A stretch of 64,000 bases of DNA from Hoplostethus atlanticus (GCA_034670405.1 JAXDDX010000072.1:2169001-2233000); one strand, 5' to 3'; shown: positions 39,995-54,544, counted from the stretch's first letter. Notes: generated from the sequence alone by a model not told the origin. Numbers and translations: made by a program.

Positions 39995-40183
39995 ATGGAC
40001 TAGGCAACTTCACACGTTGGAGGTCCCGAGTGGCAGTGAGAGGTAACTGCTTCAGAAATTTCAACTTCAGTACGCAGAAATCACGTGACACGACATGTTT
40101 ATCCACCCGGCAAATCCACAGGGTGGACGGGATGCTCTTGTCTGATGCAGGATACATAAAAAATGTGCCTAGTGCAGCTTTAA
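39995..40183 (-). mobile_element. TTAA-ended MITE family A, copy 3 (shorter, opposite interior)
   Basis: Left end GGACTAGGCAACTTCACACG; right end GTGCCTAGTGCAGCTTTAA. The interior AACTTCACACGTTGGAGGTC and GAGTGGCAGTGAGAGG reads as the reverse complement of copy 2's right part, so this copy is inverted and internally deleted. Confidence 0.7.
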
Positions 40184-42445
40184 CAAGCGATACAGTTTCA
40201 TACAAGTGAACAATTCTGCTGATTCTGGTATTTTTTGCAGTGCAGGGGAGCAACAGCACAGCAAGACAGATGAACAGGGAGGTGTTTGGCTGGAGAGAGA
40301 AAGCAAATGAATGGCAAAGAGTGTGAGAAGACAAAGAGGGGAAAAGGTCGGGTCGAGGAGTTTTAAACAGCGTTGCTAATGGAGCGCTGGGCAGAAGGTG
40401 TTGTAGGCCTGTAACCCATCAGTGTTTATCCTTCATTTCTAGTCTTTCTTAACCAAGATCATTAACAGATACTAATCATTGCTAATACATTAGCCTGGAC
40501 TGATGGAGTTCTTTTGAGTCCACATGAAGCTTGCCCATAGAAAGTCACAGGTTCTATTAATGTTATAAATGACACGCATGCTGGACTCACGACCTCTGTG
40601 GATTTTGAGTTCATACTGACACATCCACAACACGGTGACGCATACTTTCTGCACTTTGAAGAAGTCAACCGTCGAGGCTGCATTTGGGCCAAACCCCCTT
40701 TCATGAATAGCCACATGTTCCACGTCGCTACAGCCACAGCGGTGACGAGACAACAGCTCGGTTGTGTACTTTGTGTGAAGGGTTTTTGAGGGAGAGTTCG
40801 AGTGTGCCCTCATGGCGATGACAAGTTATGACACCTTCTTGACAAAGGTTGTCACATGCTTTGAGGCTGCCTGGTGCTGGCTTCCTCTTCCTCCACGGGG
40901 TTCCTTGGAAGCAGTGAGCTCCAGCCTGATCACCACAAGGCAAATAAAAATCAATTATACTTCAAGAAAAGCATTATTTTCTGTGTTTTCCACGTAAAAG
41001 ACCCCATCTTCATACAGCCCACCTCACTTTGATACTACTTACTATGATGATATACTTCATTGTACAATTCATGTCAGCCTAAAAAGGTGATAAAGTAACA
41101 CACACACACTTACAGTATACTGGATGAAGACCAATCCAGTGCAAAAATATCTTAACAAGCTAGAATTGAGTCTTATTCTTCTTAAAACCAGTTAAAACTA
41201 TTTGTTCCCAAGTCAATTTGTTTCAAGAATGTTCATGAGTCCAGTGGCATTTTCATCCGTCTGCCTTATTCGTCGACACTTGTTTTGAGAAAACCCCTGA
41301 AACAAGTGCACTGGTAACATGTGGAATCATCTCACCCCTCTGGCAGAACTCGCCGCTTTTAAGAACAATGCGATTTTATTTTTAAGGAACACGAGACGAG
41401 GTGTGGAAATGCCGGAATTACGCCGATGCGTGCCAGCCAGTGAGACATTTATTTCTGCGTGCCGAGGGATTATGAGATCTGATGTTTATGGCCGCGGTTG
41501 TGTTATTTTTAAGAGTTGAAAAGTCCGAGAAACGGCGTGCAGCACCGGCCAAGGCGGATCACGTCAGGCTGTGCAGTCGATCCCCCCTGGTCTGAACGCT
41601 GGATTTGTTGGGCGGCGCGGTGCCAAAGGGGAACGCGTACAAACAAATGAGGTTTCATTGCTCTCTGTCCTCCACCCTTTCCCCTTCTTTCTTTCTCTCT
41701 CTTTTTCTTATTTCTTTCCATGACCTCTTAGTTCTGGACTAAGCGCTGGCATGCAGTATTGCCATTCCAAATGATTAGTGTTTTTCTTTCTTTTTCACTT
41801 CAAACTTCAAAATCTTTATTTAAACATTTTTTAAATCTTGTTTACTCTTTATTTTATTTGTTAAATTGGCCTTGAATTCAATTCCAGGCAACATTCTTAG
41901 GAAGTCTTAAATTTGGCTTTCTGAACCCTGCAGATGAACTGCTCTAGGTCACTCACATTTGTCAGCCTATTGCGATTCTCTCTCACGCTGTAATTATTCT
42001 CTCTCTCCTTCCTCGCACACTCCTTTTTTTCAGTCTTTTCTCCTCCCTTTCTCCTCAGTGTAAATACCTCGAATGTCTCTTTGTGCATCGACACTTCAAA
42101 GGCAAATTACGGGTCTGCTCCACTGATAACGTTATAAATGACTTCCCGTACATTGTCCCCGCCCTGACCTGGTGATAAGGCAAATGCCAGTTTGAAGTGG
42201 CTCCACGCCCACACCCCACAGAAACCACACATTACAAACTAACTACTTCCCGTGTCGCGGTCCTGTGGTTTAATAAATTGCTGAATTGGAACTAAAATGG
42301 TTCATTTTGATTTTTGCCACTAGCACTCAAGTCTCTGGAGACTTTCTGTCTACCTAGCTATAGCTTTCGCTCCACATCTTTCAATTCAGTTTAATTAAAT
42401 GTTTTTCGATTCAGTGTGTGCTTTATTGACATGTCATGCACATGA

Positions 42446-42661
<216 letters not shown>

Positions 42662-42674
42662 TAAGCATACATAC

Positions 42675-43098
42675 TTAAAGCGGCTGTGTGTAGCAATTTT
42701 CCACAAATAAATTATCACCACGTTCATTTTGAGACATTAGTGTAATTACCGTAAACAAACGAGACCATCACAGAGAAGATTGGCAGCCTCTACCGGCCTC
42801 TACGCTACATTTTACATTGTGTGACACCCTGTCGGATTTGGCGGGAAATCTGCTGGATTGCTTTACGGCACCAAACAGGAAGAGGGCGCTGTTCTTCCAG
42901 TGCTAACAGAGCAGAGGCTGATGGAAAAATCCCTTCCAACATGTTTATCCTCTTCAGTAAAGCCAAAGAGTTAATCTTAGACCAAAGAAGCAACAGGGTT
43001 TATGGGAAATGTAGTCATAATTTTGAGTCTGCCAATGGTCTTGACCATGGTCTCATTTGTTTACGGTAATTTTACCAAGGTACCACAATGAATTTGAA
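42675..43098 (+). mobile_element. MITE family B, copy 1 (+), afap1 intron 3-4
   Basis: Starts TTAAAGCGGCTGTGTGTAGC. Shares with 56682-57188, in reverse complement, TGCTGGATTGCTTTACGGCA, AACAGGAAGAGGGCGCTGTT and AACAGGGTTTATGGGAAATG. The right end is degraded. The open frame inside it is not a gene; the two copies' translations look alike only because the DNA repeats. Confidence 0.85.
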
Positions 43099-43385
43099 CT
43101 GAAAATCTGAAGTCATAGGTTGTGAACCTATCCATGCTGAAAATTGAACATTTTTTAAATAAAATGTTGTTGAACTACTTCTGAGTCTTTCTGAGTCTGT
43201 TGATGAATTTATAGAGGTAAAGTATTCAGACCTCTTGCTTGTATCACATTACTGTTCGTTAACTGTATTTAATTGTATTTGACCTATTCATTTCAATATC
43301 TTGCCTAATTGTTACACTGTAATTAAATTCAAATATAATTAAGTTCATGAAGAAAACTAGTTAGGAACCTCTTGTCTTACTCTGA

Positions 43386-43760
<375 letters not shown>

Positions 43761-44445
43761 TGATATATTTCTATATTTTTTCATTCCTATACTCTAGTGT
43801 TGTAATTGGTTGCATTGTTTGTATAATCGCTATTTCCTCTATTCTTATATCCTATATTCTTTCTTTGCTGTATCCTATTATTTGCTGCTGCAACAACCCA
43901 ATTTCCAACCCAAGCAAGGGATCAAGTTTCAGCTAACCTAATCTGACCTGATCTAAATTATACAGGGTCTCATAGTCATAGAAAATATGTAAAAGTCATA
44001 CATTTTAAAATGTATTCACACACACACACACACACACACACAATACGGGGCTCCCATGGTCGTGGAAAACCTCAGAAAACTCAAATTGCGGTCTTATTTT
44101 CAAGTCCAGAAAAGGTGTGGCAAATGATTTAAAGGGTTGTTGAAATGTTCTAGAGATGTGTTAATGTTTCATTTCTAGCTTGGCCACTGGTAGATCAAGG
44201 TAACCTTTGATGGAACATTCACCCAAACGGATTTCTGAACCTATAAGCCCCTACATGATAGTTACAACTAGCCAAAGCAAGACCTGAGAAATTCAAATCA
44301 ACTATGCAACTGAAACACTGACATTTGGACACAGCAGATATTGGTCTTTGAAATAGTGCTATTTGTCATGGAATCATCATGGAAAAGTCATAGAACATTA
44401 GTTCCTCCAGTTTACCCAGTACCTTTCCCTTCCCTCCCCTTCCAG

Positions 44446-44625
44446 TGCTACAAGTCCTCCAAAGACCACACGCCCCAGATGGAGCTGACCCTATCGGGAT
44501 GCAGTATCACGCACATCCCCAAAGATGGCAAGAAGAAGAAACACGAGCTGAAGATCGTGCACCAGGGGGCAGACGCCCTGGTTTTGGCCGTGCAGAGCAA
44601 AGAACAAGCCGAGGAGTGGCTCAAG
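44446..44625 (+). CDS. afap1: afap1 coding exon 5 (PH1 C-terminal half)
   Basis: Residues 178-237, exactly 60 codons, phase 0 at both ends. Acceptor AG 44444-44445 after TTCCCTTCCCTCCCCTTCC; donor GTAACG at 44626. It starts [14 protein letters not shown], includes the basic run [12 protein letters not shown], and ends in the PH C-terminal helix with the invariant Trp (EQAEEWLK). This completes the PH1 domain, the part of AFAP1 tied to lipid, PKC and intramolecular contacts. Confidence 0.95.
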
Positions 44626-47600
44626 GTAACGAGATTCTGACGTGAGGCCGGTTTTATTGGAACACCGGGAAGGGAAACTGGATAGAACGGGATACTTTTT
44701 TAGGTCTTGACGGCTCAAAGCACCGACTTCACGCAAAGATGCCACGATTGAAGTGTTTGGCAAACTGTTTTTTTTTTGCGGTAATGATTCTCAGATTTTT
44801 CCACACACAAGCACTTAATGAGTGATACATTTGAGTTGATGTTTTACAGCAAACCAGACGCTGCAGTATCAACCATAAACGAAATATCCATCAAGTAGTC
44901 GTGTCCTGAAATTAATGCATCATTCTGTCCCCTATACATTGTATTTCCTTGTTGGTGACGTCCAAATTCAGCAATCGTGGTCCATTGCCAAACCCTGCCT
45001 TCCCAAGTAGCATTTGCCAGCTAAAAGCTTAGATGAACAGTTTTGTCTACCCATGAGCGATGTTAAACAATAAGAGCGGGATACACATTTAGCTGTCACA
45101 GCATCTGTAGATATAGATGGTAACTTTATAGAAGTACACAACAGTTGGACAATTGTAAAAGAGACCGGAGGCAAACTGTACAAGGCAAAGGACATGATAT
45201 GTTCAAGGCAGTACTGGAACTGGGAGGTTTCTGAAGTCACAGAAACCTCTGCAACACCTCTCTGTGTCGCAGGTTTTTAACACTGCCCTCTCCTCAAAGC
45301 TAAAACCTCCCCGTTGCGAGTCGTCTTGGACGCTTGGACAGCTGAAGGAATAGCTCAGGGTGACAAGATTGAACAGTACACCGGTTTAGTTGTTTTGTAG
45401 CCCAGCCACGGGGGAACCTTGAAGACCCAGAGCCCACAGGGTGGATGCTACGTGGCGGAGCAGAGATGCACAGGATTAATCATATCCAAGGATAGAATAA
45501 CATTGAATCATTATCGATAAGCAATAAGCCACTCGGGGCCGTGGTTTCCGGTGATCTTCGGACAGCCACGACGGTTTTGGGCCTCTTTGCTCTTCTAAAA
45601 TCACTGTAATCCACAGCCTCTTGCGGCTTATTGCTTTAACTAGCGAGCTGTCAAACACAGTAAAGGGTGCTGTGCCGTAGCATAGTTCACATCGGGGTGA
45701 AGCTTTTGGAATCATTAAGTTTCACTGAGGGATGTTTTGTCAGCATGAAGAGCAAAGGGCGTAGTTCTCAGTGTAAGAATAACTTTTGTTCTCCAGGATG
45801 GGCGCCTTTTCCTCACATTGTAAGAGTAGCCGGTTTGTTGTTGAGCAGGTGGTTCTGATGTCTACGAAGACCTTTGGTTTGCAGTCGTCCTCTGATCCCT
45901 CGCTCTCTCTCACACATTCTTTCTCACCCCCCTTCTCTCTCTCTCTCTCTCACTCTCTGATCTCTCCGGGCGCTCTGCAAAACAAACCCCACCCCGTCGA
46001 CATCAAACGTGGGGGTCCGGTACTTTCTAGTTTTCAAACCCCCCTCCGTCCATTTGTTGTTACTGCAGCGCGAGCGCCAGCGGGGGCTTTTCCTATTTCG
46101 GTCGCAGTAGGAAAGAGAGGGGCCTCGTCTGGACTTTGGATTGGGAACACCGACTCCCTCTTCCCTCCTCACATCTCCGTGTAACTTGTGACAACCTATT
46201 GTGCGCTATTTAAAGATCCTTTCTCGACCATTTCCGCACTGATTTCTTTCTTTCTTTGAATCGCTTCAGTTACCGTCTGCCAACACAATTCCCTTTGCTG
46301 CAGTTTCACCAACAGGCTTTTTTTTGGACGTGGTCGCACCTTTTTTCATAAGTTTGAAAAAAAAACGAGGCATGGAGCAATTCCGCCCTGCGGACCATTG
46401 ATGGAAACACCAGCCTCTTGTATTTGCTTTCCGTCTTTTTTTCTCTACCCTCTTCTAATTTCAACCCGTCCGTGTTTACGGCGCTCAGGAAACACAGATC
46501 AACACAGATTTGCCCTTTTTTTATTATTCAATTACTCATTCTGCACGGTAATCAGTCATTGTTTGTTGATTGGCTGGAGGGGGAGCACGCCTGGTCGGGG
46601 GGCCGAGGTACCTGCAAGCAGTCGCAACCAAACCCGTGAAAATATACAAATCCCCGTACCACCCAAACTACAGCAACAACCGCGGTAATTGTTGCTCGGA
46701 GAAACTGGATCTCGGCACGTATTTAGTCAGGTGCCTGGATATTGGAAACACATTGGAACCGATAACGTTATGGCGGAGGGATCGTGGGTTTTTCACCCTG
46801 GCAATCGCTCGGGTGTTTTTGTTTGTTTAATCGACGCAAATGTAATTCGTCACGCCGTTGCAATCGGGCCCAGTTGGCCCAAGGTGCCGCGTCCGAACCC
46901 TCTGACTCCGCTCGGCGAAGAAAAAAAATGGAGTCGGGGATTGAAAGTCCATCTGCTCCGCTCGCGTCATTAGCAGCCGAGTGAGCGAGGGTTAGATTCC
47001 CTGGCCTGCTTCGCGTTCTGTTGAGCCCGAGGGTGTGTTAGACAGGCATCCGGCCAGAAAGATTAGAGAGTGTGTGTGTGTGTGTGTGTGTCTCTGTGTT
47101 TGGGTATTGCGTTGCTAGGACCACAGGGTAGTTTGCACTCCCTCATTTATTTATTCCCCCCATTTCTGTAGCTGCTCCCACCATCTCCTTTTGTCTCTCA
47201 ACCTCTTTTTCTCCAGACTCTTTTTTTTCCTTCTCCCCTCTCTCGACCTTCTCTTCCACCAAGAGGCATAAAACTTTAATAACAATCATTCTTGCATTTC
47301 GCATTAAAGGTTTGGATAATGGAAAGAAAGATTTCTCAAGACATATCCCACCCTGGTTGAATCGGCCCGGGCCAGCAATAAGATCCTCACGACTGACGCC
47401 ATGCGAAAGGAGAGGAAAGGAAAGGATAGGAAAGGATGGAAGAAAATAAGGAAGAGAAAAGAAGAGGACAGGGAAAGAAAGGAATGAGAGATAAGTAGAA
47501 GAAAAGAGTCGGAGAAAGGAGGGGGGAAGGGAAGGAAAGTAGAGTACCTGAGGGTTTCCTGACTAGTTACAGTAATGACTCTCCCAGACATGGTCCGCTA

Positions 47601-49027
47601 ATGACGTGTTTATGGAACAGACATGTCCATATTGTGTTCCTACTTCGTTCTCATAAACCTTTCCAATGCTTTGTTTCAGGTTTCTATGCATCCCCCCCAC
47701 CACCGCCTCCTTCCCTTACCTCATCTCTCCTTTGCCCCCCACTTCAATTTGACCTGATTTTCTTTGTCTTTTGGTGCCTTTTTCCTCACTCATTGATGGG
47801 AAGGTTTCGGGGGAGTAAGTTGTGTGGCTACTTAGTGCGATATGAATTCAACACCGCCGCTTTGGTAGGATGTGGTGTATTCAGCACCATCCACGTGTGA
47901 CATATTGGTTTTCACACTGTGCTTTTATTTTGAAGCAGAAAACACCTTTTTGAACTACTTTTATAGCACAAGAAAATAAGCAAAGAGCCAAGAGAGTCAA
48001 GGGGGCTTTCTACTTTTCCCTGTTTTCACTGTAACTCCAAAAGCATGCAGCAGCCACTTGTCCATCAGCGAGACGTCCCTTTACTGAAAGCGGCGTTTCA
48101 ACACCCAGAAACTACCGCACGCCGTCCCAGTGCTTTGACCTTGATTTGTAGGACGTCATCGGACCTGGCAGCCCGATCTGGCACCGCGGCTCTCCGGTGG
48201 GAGACGGACGTGATGTTGCTGTCTGTCCCGTTCGCCGGCCTCTTGAGCCGCTCTCTCTAAGCCAAACCCATGGAGCCACAGCCTGTCATTTCCCCGGCGA
48301 AACCCAATTATGCTCTCTCCCGGCCAAAACCAATGAGCTGAACAACTCGGCAGCGGCCAGAGATGGTTCAAAATGCTTGTGGAGAAGTGTGTGTGTGCAT
48401 GTGTGTGTGTGTGTGTGTCAGAGTGCATTAGTGGACAGCGGTTCATCTAAAAATCCCATTTCCACTGCCCACCGCTCATCTATGCACACCCCTGTCACCG
48501 CCACACGCTCCGGGTTGCCAGGTCTGACGGCGGGTTGCCAGTTTCTGAAGTCCTGCGAGGACACGGTAATGTACAGTGGCGCCCCGTCCAGAGCCCTTCG
48601 TATCTCATTCACCCCGAACGGACCTTATTGCATAAGGCGTCCATGGGTGTAGTAAAACACTGTGGTGTAATGTGTATAGCAGACGTCTCTCTGCCCCCCC
48701 CACGCACACACACACACACACACACACTTTACTATACTGCATGGATAGTGTTGCCTTGTGATCCCTTGGCTGTCGTTCAATAGTGTGATGGGATATCAGA
48801 GAGGGAGTTCACCGTACATGTGGGCCACATTACCCGAGGCGTGTTTCCTGGGCTGCAGGAATGAGCTGTTTAATTATGTGGCAATGGTGTGAGGAAATAT
48901 TTTTTAATTTCTTTTATTTTTTGCACCCATCTGTTATGACATTCCGTCCACCGAGTGAGACGCTCTAACTTGTTTAATGTGAACCGGAGCCTCGTTCGCT
49001 CACGCTGTGCCGTCCTTGTGTTTCCAG
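44626..49027 (+). other. afap1: afap1 intron between coding exons 5 and 6
   Basis: 4.4 kb without supported exons. Contains CT-rich tracts (45905-45960, 47190-47260), a (GT)n at ~47068-47092 and (CA)n at ~48705-48727. GC-rich patches near 46000-46160 and 46860-46990 show no conserved protein. Confidence 0.6.
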
Positions 49028-49114
49028 GTGATGAGAGAGGTGTGCGCCAACGGCGGCGTGGAGTCGGACGGAGCCGGATCCGGATCGCCGGTGCACAAAC
49101 CCGAACTGGAAAAG
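49028..49114 (+). CDS. afap1: afap1 coding exon 6 (inter-PH linker)
   Basis: Residues 238-266, 29 codons, phase 0 at both ends. Acceptor AG 49026-49027 (TTGTGTTTCCAG); donor GTAAAC at 49115. The peptide VMREVCANGGVESDGAGSGS then PVHKPELEK is a flexible Gly/Ser-rich linker. The PVHKPELEK end matches the P-V-H-K-x-E-L-E-K end of this linker in AFAP1; the middle is poorly conserved. Confidence 0.88.
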
Positions 49115-49772
49115 GTAAACATGACTGAGGGATGTACTGTTGCACCGATTTGAGGGATATCTTCCTAGGAGACATTTCAGTTATTTCAGTTCAGTTTTCA
49201 AACGTATTACTTAGCTTACTATATGTGCATATGCCTGTTTAGGCCCCTGAGAGATAGAGGACCCAAAAATTCTGTATCGGTCGGGCTCAAATACGTATGC
49301 CTCCATCCATAAGGGCCTCTTTCCTTGGCCTAATAGAAGGCAGGCAGCACGGGGCAGTAAAAGCTGTAATTGTTTGCCAAATAACACTTCATTACATGTG
49401 GCACAGGGAGGAAAAATATAGGGAGGTGAAGGGAAAAGAGTGCGTTACCGGTTTTCATTGGGAAAAGCAGGTAAATCGTAGTTAACGCCGGGGGGACTCG
49501 CTGTACCCGACACGTGTGTGTGTGTGTGTGTGTGTGTTTTAGTGGTGGAAAATTAGCTAGATCAGAGGCACTTTAATGACAAAGCGCTCCAAAGTTGGCA
49601 CAGCAAACACGAGCCCAGCCTAATTATTCATCCATAACATGTTGCAGATGCTCTTAAGGTTTTTTTTTACCGTGTATAGTACAGTTTGTCCGTCCATTCT
49701 CATGCCTAATGTCTGTGGGTGCGTTTCCACGGGTAACTATGACAACGAGCGTCTCTCTTCCTGTCCCTCCAG

Positions 49773-49848
49773 AAGGCGTCATGTGACAGGCCGAGCTCCG
49801 ACGGCGAGGCACCCCACGAGAATGGACACAGCGACTGCAAAGACCAAG
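49773..49848 (+). CDS. afap1: afap1 coding exon 7 (inter-PH linker)
   Basis: Residues 267-291 plus one base. Acceptor AG 49771-49772 after CTGTCCCTCC; donor GTGACA at 49849, phase 1. Contains RPSSDGEAPHENGHSDCKDQ, matching the family's ERPSSDGE-x-x-ENG segment, a polar likely disordered region between the PH domains. Short exon, recognised by the conserved SSDGE and by correct phase with both neighbours. Confidence 0.85.
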
Positions 49849-52800
49849 GTGACAATCCACGGCAACATTAAAATAATAATACTTTTCCAAGGTCTTTACT
49901 GGGTGCACAGGAAGTGATGCGTTTTCGACAGCAACAGTTTGGAATAGGCTAGGGTGATGCATTGTGCGTATTGAGATATTACATACTACTGCACTTTGAC
50001 TGATTTGGGATTGGCCTTGGTCTGGATCCATCACCGGTAGAAATTCCATTGCCAATTTAAAAGCAGAATACTGGTGTCATTTAGAGTTAAAGCCCATTTA
50101 CTTCTGTCTATGTGATCATTTTGCAATGCATGCCATATGTAATTAGGGTTTTTAAAAATTTCTTGTTTTCCGTTAAAATACAAACTTCATGGTGTCAAAA
50201 AATTGAAATTAAGCTAACGAAGACATCCCAAATAAGAAGACATGGTAAGCAGAGCGTAACGTAATGTGCACACTGAGAAAAACTCAACTCGACTCGGCAA
50301 TTTTCGAGTCTGTGGAAGTTTTTTCATACTGTACAAGAATGAATGGCAACAAAATAGCTTCTTCTGAGGATAGGAAAACGAGCCCTGATATCTCCAACTA
50401 AAGAAATCCAATCAGGCTGCCAATCAGCAGAAATCTTCTACATCAATCTGGTCTTCAGCTTTTCAGCTCAGTCTCTCTGGTTGGCGCTCCTGCTGCCAGT
50501 CTAGTAAAAGACAAACACACCAGTTGAATCAGTTCCAGGCTGCAGTTGTTCAATCAGCCTTAATTGGCTGCAGCCGGTGTCGGATGCAGGGAGAACCAGC
50601 CTACGTGCCTGATTCTCTCCCGCATCCAGCCAACGCCTCCAGAGTAGGTTTTAACCTCCGCCCTGCTGGAGTGTCCTTGAGCAAGACAGTGAATTTCACT
50701 GAATTTTTCTGCTGTCTTTGACATCACCGATACATCTGATTGATTTTGTGTTTAGATAATGCCAACTTGTTAGCTAGCTAACCATAGTATCTGGTCAGCT
50801 AACCATCACTGTCTTGTTGTTAACACATCTGATTAGCACACTAGCTAACATATGCTGTAGTAGTGGCTAGTAGTCCCATGTTAACAGTAACTAAATTAGC
50901 CTTCTGGCTAGTTAGCTAGCTAACAGTTTGTTCAGGTTAACTGAGCTGACTCTTCTCAGCTCCAGAGTGTTTTGGAGTAGAGACTAGGGCTGAAGACAAG
51001 ACAGTTTACTGAGTCACAGTAACCTACATTTGGAGACAAATCTACCTGATCACACTGTTCACTTTTACACCATTTAGCTTTTTCTTGCACAGTTGCTATA
51101 TATTTAGCTGTTATTTGTTATTAATTCTCCAATGACCTCCATGATGGACGGGAGGAGATTTGTGACGCAACTGCAAAGCCTCTATAAATATATTGGAGTG
51201 AACAATGTACTTTCTCTCTAGGCTGGAGGTGAAATGTGCTGTTCAGTAGCAATGGAATAGGAGCTGAAAGTAATGTTATGGAGCTGAGCACAGGGCGTCT
51301 ACAACTTGTACAAGTTGTGCGACGCTTCAACATCTGCATGCTTTTTTTATAGTGTACAATCCTCACCATAAAACACTACATCCTCTCTGGGCAGTGTATT
51401 AAATACAAAAAAATTCACATATCGCTATGGCACGTAACCCACTATTTATGGCAAAAATTGGAAACTTCAATACATAAAAAGTTTAGGAGTTAGGACAAGA
51501 TCAATATTGTTTTGTCTGGGAACCAACAAAGTATTGTTCTCAACTTCCTTAACTTTGACACAGTTATAAATTCCAAGATATTACGGCTGTTATTCCCCGC
51601 GGGCTGTGAAAAGGTCAGGCCGCAGCAATAATGAGCATGAGGAACGAGCGTTTGGATTTATTCAACATTTATTTGACACCGAGGTGTTCTTCCCCCGTGG
51701 AGCGCGGTGCCAAAACAAACAGATACGGTCTAAATAGTCCGATAAGATTATCTAGCGTTTGTTTGCTCAGCAGGCGCAGTTCCACAGCTGCAGAAATTTA
51801 ATTTTACTTGTCAGCACCGTTATTTGGATTCTCAAAGAAAATTTAGCACCCTCCTATTTTTTTTTACATTTTATTTTCCTTGTTATGATTGGGACATTTT
51901 TCCAACATTGTGTCTGAAACCGATTTCCCCACTAGCAGTTAATTTCAATTGGGTTTTAGTGGAGTCAACGCAGACCTGTGAATCATCGAGTGTGATTCAT
52001 TCATGTTTACGTGTCATCGCTGCAAAACTAGGCGGAATGTAGAAATATGGGCTTCATGCAATCTCAAATTGATGGTTGGTTTTTTTTTGACACCATGACA
52101 CTATTGCTCAACGTGAATTATGCCTTGTGTATTTCATGTTTACGACCGGTCTCAGCTGTTCTGCGGCTGTATATCAGTCGATCCGCTAGAATTACTCCTC
52201 TTAACCTTTTTGGCCTGCGGCCCCTAGAAATGTATGGATGCATCCAATGTAGCTATCACTGTCCTCTCCCTCCCACGGGCCGGTATACTCTATCATGGAC
52301 ATACACACACACACACACACACATCCTGTATATACCACCATCTGTAGATTTGATAATGTGAATAGCTTGCAATGCATATTTGCACTTCTGGACACATTTC
52401 TGTCCATAAATCCTTCCATGTGTACACTTGGTAATGTGGATAGTTAGCGATGCGGACCTGCACACTTGATCCTATGAATCTCTTCATGAAGATGCTGTAT
52501 CTTTATTTATGTACCCGGTTTGATATGGGATCCGATTTTGTACCATACAGCCACGAGATCTGGGTCAGAATTGAAAAAATTTCACTTTTTCAAACTTAAG
52601 AAAACATCAGATCTGTCCCAGCACAACTTTTTGACTATTTGTCTCACTCTAATCTATATCCTACATCCTCCGATTTCCCCATCTAACCAATAGGCCATCC
52701 AGTACACACAATCTATTTGGATCTATCAGCACGATAAACTGATTGACCTCCTTGACTTGACGTTGCCCTCGTACATCAGTCAGTCTCCCATTTCTGACGA

Positions 52801-53507
52801 GGACGAGGGGAAAAGCGAGTCCCGAAAAACCTCCCTTCGGCTCAATCGGACACATTCCTTCCGTGGCTGGTAAACGAAGGCCTCCCAATTTACTGGAATC
52901 GAATTTACCTGATCAGACTTTTCCTCCCCTTTCTTCCGAGGGAAAAATAATAATAATAATTCCTGCTTTTAAAACGTCTCGAAGCGCTTTCACATCTGCG
53001 CATCTGGTTTCTACCTTAGGCCTGCAGTGTGAGACGTGTGTGTGTGTGTGTGTTGCGGGAGAAACCCTTCAGCTGAAATTGAGTGCAGATGGCTTTGTAT
53101 TCAATTAAGACAGTCGCCATGGTAGTAGTCGCGTCATATCAGGATAGGGAAATGCAATCTGGAAGAAAGGGGGGGGGTTGTCCACACAGAGGCTTATAGT
53201 GAATAAACGTAGACGTCTAAGATGATTAGATGATCTGAGATCAGTTCTACTCATACCTCATTGTGTCTTTGTCACCTGGATTCTGATTCTTGCAGGGCAC
53301 AGGAGGTGTGTGTGTGTGTGTGTGTGTATCAGTGTATTGTATGGGCCCTGGACTCGTGATGTTGCATTTTGCACTAAGCTTTCTGGGTAATTCATGACAC
53401 ACACACACACACACACACTGGCTTTGGCAATATTTACCACCATCCTCCCTCCTCTCATTCTCTCTCTCTCTCTCTAATTCTCTCCCCCTTGCTCACACAC
53501 TCTCGCT

Positions 53508-53541
<34 letters not shown>

Positions 53542-54544
53542 ACAGACCACACTATCTAAACAACAGAGCCAAGCAGAAGCTATTTTCCTCACACACAGAG
53601 ACAGACAGAGGGGCTGAGACGTAGCCTCTTAAGCCTCTGGCCCGCTCTAGTTTTAGCGGGTGCCCCTTTCCAACAGAATGTGCGCCGTCATTCCTCTCCC
53701 CGGGAGAAACGAGGACGGCTCACATCGGTCCCGCTTCGGCCCGGCGGAGGATGCTGGGATTGCGCAAACGGCGGCTAATTCGCCAACAAAGAGCTTTTGA
53801 AGCCACGAGGGTCAGATTAAACCCAAAGCAACTGGTCTTGAACTCGTGGTTGTTTATAGCAGAGTCAGGCTTTTTGCTCTGGCCTTCTCCTCTGTTCTTC
53901 TCTTTTCTTCTTTTCTCTTCTTCTTATCTCTTCTCTTTTCTTCTCATCTGTTTTCTTCTCTTTATTTTCTCTTTTTTCTTCTCTTCTCTTTTCTTATCTC
54001 TTTTCTTCTCTTCTCTTCTCATCTGTTTTTTTCTCTTTTTTTCTTCTCTTCTCTTCTCTTTCTTATCTCTTTCTTCTCTTCTCTTCTCATCTGTTTTTTT
54101 CTCTTTTTTCTCTTTTCTTCTCTTCTCTTTTCTTATCTCTTTTCTTCTCTTCTCATCTGTTTTCTTCTCTTTATTTTCTCTTCTCTTTTCTTCTCTTCTC
54201 TTCTTATATTTTTTCTTCTTTTGTCTTCTCTTCTCTTTTCTTATCTCTTTTCTTCTCTTTTTTTCTTCTCTTCTCTTTTCTTCTCTCTTTTCTTCTCTTC
54301 TCTTCTTATATCTTTTCTTCTTTTGTCTTCACTTCTCATCTGTTGTCTTTTCTCCCTCCCACTCAGTTCAAGTTAGCTTTATTGATATGACTATTAGGTG
54401 AACACTATTTCCAAAGTGTGTAAATACAATTGAATAAATATAATACTTCATATTATCATTATTAGGTTTACAGGAGTTCAGTGGAAGAAATATTTCACTT
54501 GTTCATCATTCATTTTACGTTCATGCTCTCTCTCTCTCTGTCAG
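49849..54544 (+). other. afap1: afap1 intron between coding exons 7 and 8
   Basis: 4.7 kb with no exon seen. Contains a weak SINE fragment (50640-50715, TGTCCTTGAGCAAGACAGTG), a GTTAGCTAGCTAAC-rich patch (50765-50930), facing (GT)n/(CA)n arrays (53307-53328, 53399-53418), (CA)n at 53511-53540 and the long polypyrimidine tract. Confidence 0.6.
53883..54362. repeat. ~480-bp polypyrimidine tract upstream of coding exon 8
   Basis: Made of TCTTCTCTTTTCTTC-type units with very few purines. It keeps a 216-codon frame open (Ser/Leu/Phe), which is composition and not a gene. Pyrimidine mirror-type sequence of this length can form triplex (H-DNA) and may bind PTB in RNA. Confidence 0.95.

Noticed and set aside
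42821..43069. Similar peptides from 42821-43069 (+) and 56769-57050 (-), looking like a conserved small protein
   Set aside because: The similarity is due to two copies of one MITE; frames are not maintained across the full repeat.
53751..54401. 216-codon frame rich in Ser, Leu and Phe
   Set aside because: Composition artefact of the polypyrimidine tract in an afap1 intron.
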